A stretch of 64,000 nucleotides of DNA from Marinomonas maritima (GTDB lineage Bacteria; Pseudomonadota; Gammaproteobacteria; Pseudomonadales; Marinomonadaceae): the NCBI RefSeq assembly GCF_024435075.2, contig NZ_JAMZEG020000002.1, forward strand, positions 124,001 through 188,000, written 5' to 3'. A model generated the notes under the pieces. The model was not told the origin of the DNA. It did no database searches and saw only the letters and a program-made list of their open reading frames with translations. Of the stretch, positions 62,474-64,000 are shown piece by piece. Made by a program: the position numbers and the translations under genes. Position 1 is the first letter of the stretch. Each line of letters opens with the position of its first letter.

Positions 62474-63475
62474 ATGTCGTTCAATTTACGTAATAGAAAC
62501 TTTCTTAAGTTATTAGATTTTAGTCAGCGAGATGTTAATTTTTTATTAGATTTGTCTCGGGATCTTAAACGTGCGAAATACAGTGGTATGGAGCAACAGG
62601 GATTAAAAGGCAAAAATATTTGTCTGATCTTTGAAAAGTCATCGACTCGAACTATGTGTGCGTTTGAAGTCGCTTCTTTTGATCAAGGTGCACAAGTGAC
62701 TTATTTAGGGCCTTCTGGTTCACAAATCGGTAAGAAGGAGTCAATGAAAGACACGGCTCGTGTGCTGGGTAGAATGTTCGACGCGATTGAATACCGTGGC
62801 TTTGGTCAGGACGTTGTGGAAGAGCTTGCTCAATACGCGGGTGTGCCAGTGTACAACGGTTTAACCAATGAATTTCATCCAACTCAAATGCTGGCCGATT
62901 TGTTAACCATGCGTGAACACAGTGGCAAACCATTGAGTGAAGTAAGTTACGCCTATGTGGGCGACGCTCACTCTAATATGGGTCATTCGCTGATGATTGC
63001 AGGTTGTCTAATGGGCATGGATGTTCGTATTGCGGCGCCTAAATCCCTATGGCCGAGTGATGAGTTTTTAAAACCAGCACGTGAGTTAGAAAAGCGCTAT
63101 GGCGGTAAACTGACCATCACAGAAGATCCTAAGGAAGCGGTTAAGGGATGTGATTTTATCCATACCGATGTTTGGGTTTCTATGGGTGAACCGGATAGTG
63201 TTTGGGAAGAGCGTATTAAACTGTTAACGCCTTACCGTGTCGACAGTGCTTTGATGCAATCGACAGGCAACAGTGCCACCAAATTCATGCATTGCCTACC
63301 GGCCTTTCATAACCGCGACACGGATGTGGGCGAAGAAATTTTCCAAAAATTTGGCATTACTGAAATGGAGGTTTCCGATGACGTATTTGAATCGGTAGCG
63401 GGCATTCAGTTTGATCAAGCAGAGAACCGTTTGCACACCATCAAGGCGATGCTAGTGGCAACGTTAGGAAATTAA
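62474..63475 (+). CDS. arcB: catabolic ornithine carbamoyltransferase
   Basis: A 333-residue transcarbamylase that splits citrulline with phosphate into ornithine and carbamoyl phosphate. The carbamoyl-phosphate motif reads SSTRTMCAFEVASFDQ, with Ser57-Thr58-Arg59-Thr60 conserved but Met61 in place of the usual Arg of STRTR. Other signatures are intact: NEFHPTQMLADLLTMREHSG (near 135), the ornithine-binding DVWVSMGE near 234 and MHCLPAFHNRDTDVG near 275. Placement between arcA and arcC supports the catabolic role. Spacing to arcC is 36 bp. Confidence 0.95.
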   Translation: MSFNLRNRNFLKLLDFSQRDVNFLLDLSRDLKRAKYSGMEQQGLKGKNICLIFEKSSTRTMCAFEVASFDQGAQVTYLGPSGSQIGKKESMKDTARVLGRMFDAIEYRGFGQDVVEELAQYAGVPVYNGLTNEFHPTQMLADLLTMREHSGKPLSEVSYAYVGDAHSNMGHSLMIAGCLMGMDVRIAAPKSLWPSDEFLKPARELEKRYGGKLTITEDPKEAVKGCDFIHTDVWVSMGEPDSVWEERIKLLTPYRVDSALMQSTGNSATKFMHCLPAFHNRDTDVGEEIFQKFGITEMEVSDDVFESVAGIQFDQAENRLHTIKAMLVATLGN

Positions 63476-63511
63476 TAAGTGGCAACACTTGGGAACTAAA
63501 GGAGTGATGGT

Positions 63512-64000
63512 ATGAGAATTGTAGTTGCTCTGGGTGGCAATGCTTTGCTTAAGCGCGGTCAACCGTTAACAGCGCAAGCGCAGCGTGAAAACATCAAAAT
63601 CGCAGCGCAGGCCTTGGCAAAAATTGCCGTAAATAATGAGCTGATTATTACTCATGGTAATGGTCCTCAAGTCGGCCTGCTGGCGTTACAAGGCAATGCT
63701 TATAAGCCGGATGAATTGTATCCTCTTGATGTGTTAGGGGCAGAAACCGAGGGCATGATCGGTTACATGATAGAACAAGAAATGGGTAATTTAGTGCCAT
63801 TCGAACGACCTTTGGCGACACTGTTGACCATGGTGGAAGTAGATCCTAAAGATCCCGCTTTTAGTAACCCTACTAAATTTATTGGTCCTGTGTATGAAGA
63901 AGCGGAAGCCAAAAGATTGGCCAAAGACAATCACTGGAGCATTAAGCCGGATGGGCAAAAGTGGCGCCGTGTTGTGGCTTCTCCTTTGCCAAAACGGATT
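63512..64000 (+). CDS. arcC: carbamate kinase (3' end outside window)
   Basis: The first 163 codons of carbamate kinase, which makes ATP from carbamoyl phosphate and ADP. MRIVVALGGNALLKRGQPLT is the characteristic glycine-rich start, with ITHGNGPQVGLLALQ near residue 48 and DVLGAETEGMIGYMIEQ near 75. AGGAG precedes the ATG. The reading frame is open at the window end. Confidence 0.96.
   Translation, partial: MRIVVALGGNALLKRGQPLTAQAQRENIKIAAQALAKIAVNNELIITHGNGPQVGLLALQGNAYKPDELYPLDVLGAETEGMIGYMIEQEMGNLVPFERPLATLLTMVEVDPKDPAFSNPTKFIGPVYEEAEAKRLAKDNHWSIKPDGQKWRRVVASPLPKRI

Noticed and set aside
1..64000. CRISPR arrays, tRNA and rRNA genes
   Set aside because: No regularly spaced repeats, cloverleaf-like sequences or rRNA segments were noticed on reading both strands.

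Overview
The window looks like chromosomal DNA of a marine gammaproteobacterium, most likely an Oceanospirillales member close to Marinomonas. This is inferred from moderate GC, protein style and gene content (N-type ATPase beside an arginine deiminase operon, cydABX-cydDC, Cus/Cop copper cluster, FisR-controlled sulfide oxidation). No marker such as rRNA is present, so the genus is a guess. No tRNA, rRNA or CRISPR was seen.

Layout. 1-0.85 kb: decayed IS30 transposase abutting agmatine deiminase (aguA). 2.1-5.5 kb: a small repeat lipoprotein behind a textbook sigma-54 promoter (palindrome, IHF site, -24/-12), a convergent NtrC-type activator with a degenerate receiver, an unknown helical protein and an unknown lipoprotein. 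5.7-8.8 kb: stand-alone eukaryote-type HisA, ArfB ribosome rescue factor, O-acetylhomoserine sulfhydrylase and a DUF1289 protein. 9.0-14.8 kb: a tight seven-gene operon (DedA, ATP-grasp, DinB-like, NRDE/TANGO2, YHS, DoxX-like, OlsF-like two-domain acyltransferase), probably involved in envelope lipids. 14.9-22.5 kb: alpha/beta hydrolase lipoprotein, then cydABX-cydDC (cytochrome bd and its assembly ABC exporter) with a candidate FNR/Anr box.

22.5-27.4 kb is an AT-rich, scarred accessory region: REP-like hairpins, an SDR/HxlR divergent pair, a 5'-truncated NmrA-like gene, an IS5 transposase with a nonsense mutation and frameshifts, and a headless LysR gene joined to a headless IS30 transposase. 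A LysE exporter, AraC regulator and chemoreceptor follow (27.4-30.9 kb).

31.3-43.5 kb is a copper defence island: CopL-like metal-rich secreted protein, cusCBA (CusB carries a fused CusF domain), copC, copD, a second CopL-like protein, a possible 27-residue coupled leader peptide, copA, copB and copG (DUF411). Next come a GAF-GGDEF diguanylate cyclase and an MscS channel. 46.1-51.9 kb is a sulfide/persulfide oxidation operon (pdo, rhodanese/PTP-like-SQR fusion, SulP transporter) with a divergent FisR-type sigma-54 activator and a matching sigma-54 promoter.

52.3-59.2 kb is a complete N-ATPase operon (atpDCQRBEFAG), with no atpH and a delta-like tail on AtpF. It is followed by arcDABC (59.6 kb to the window end; carbamate kinase is cut). 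The working idea is that arginine fermentation supplies ATP which the N-ATPase can spend on exporting cations. Together with cytochrome bd and sulfide detoxification this suggests a bacterium adapted to low-oxygen, sulfidic or metal-stressed marine niches.
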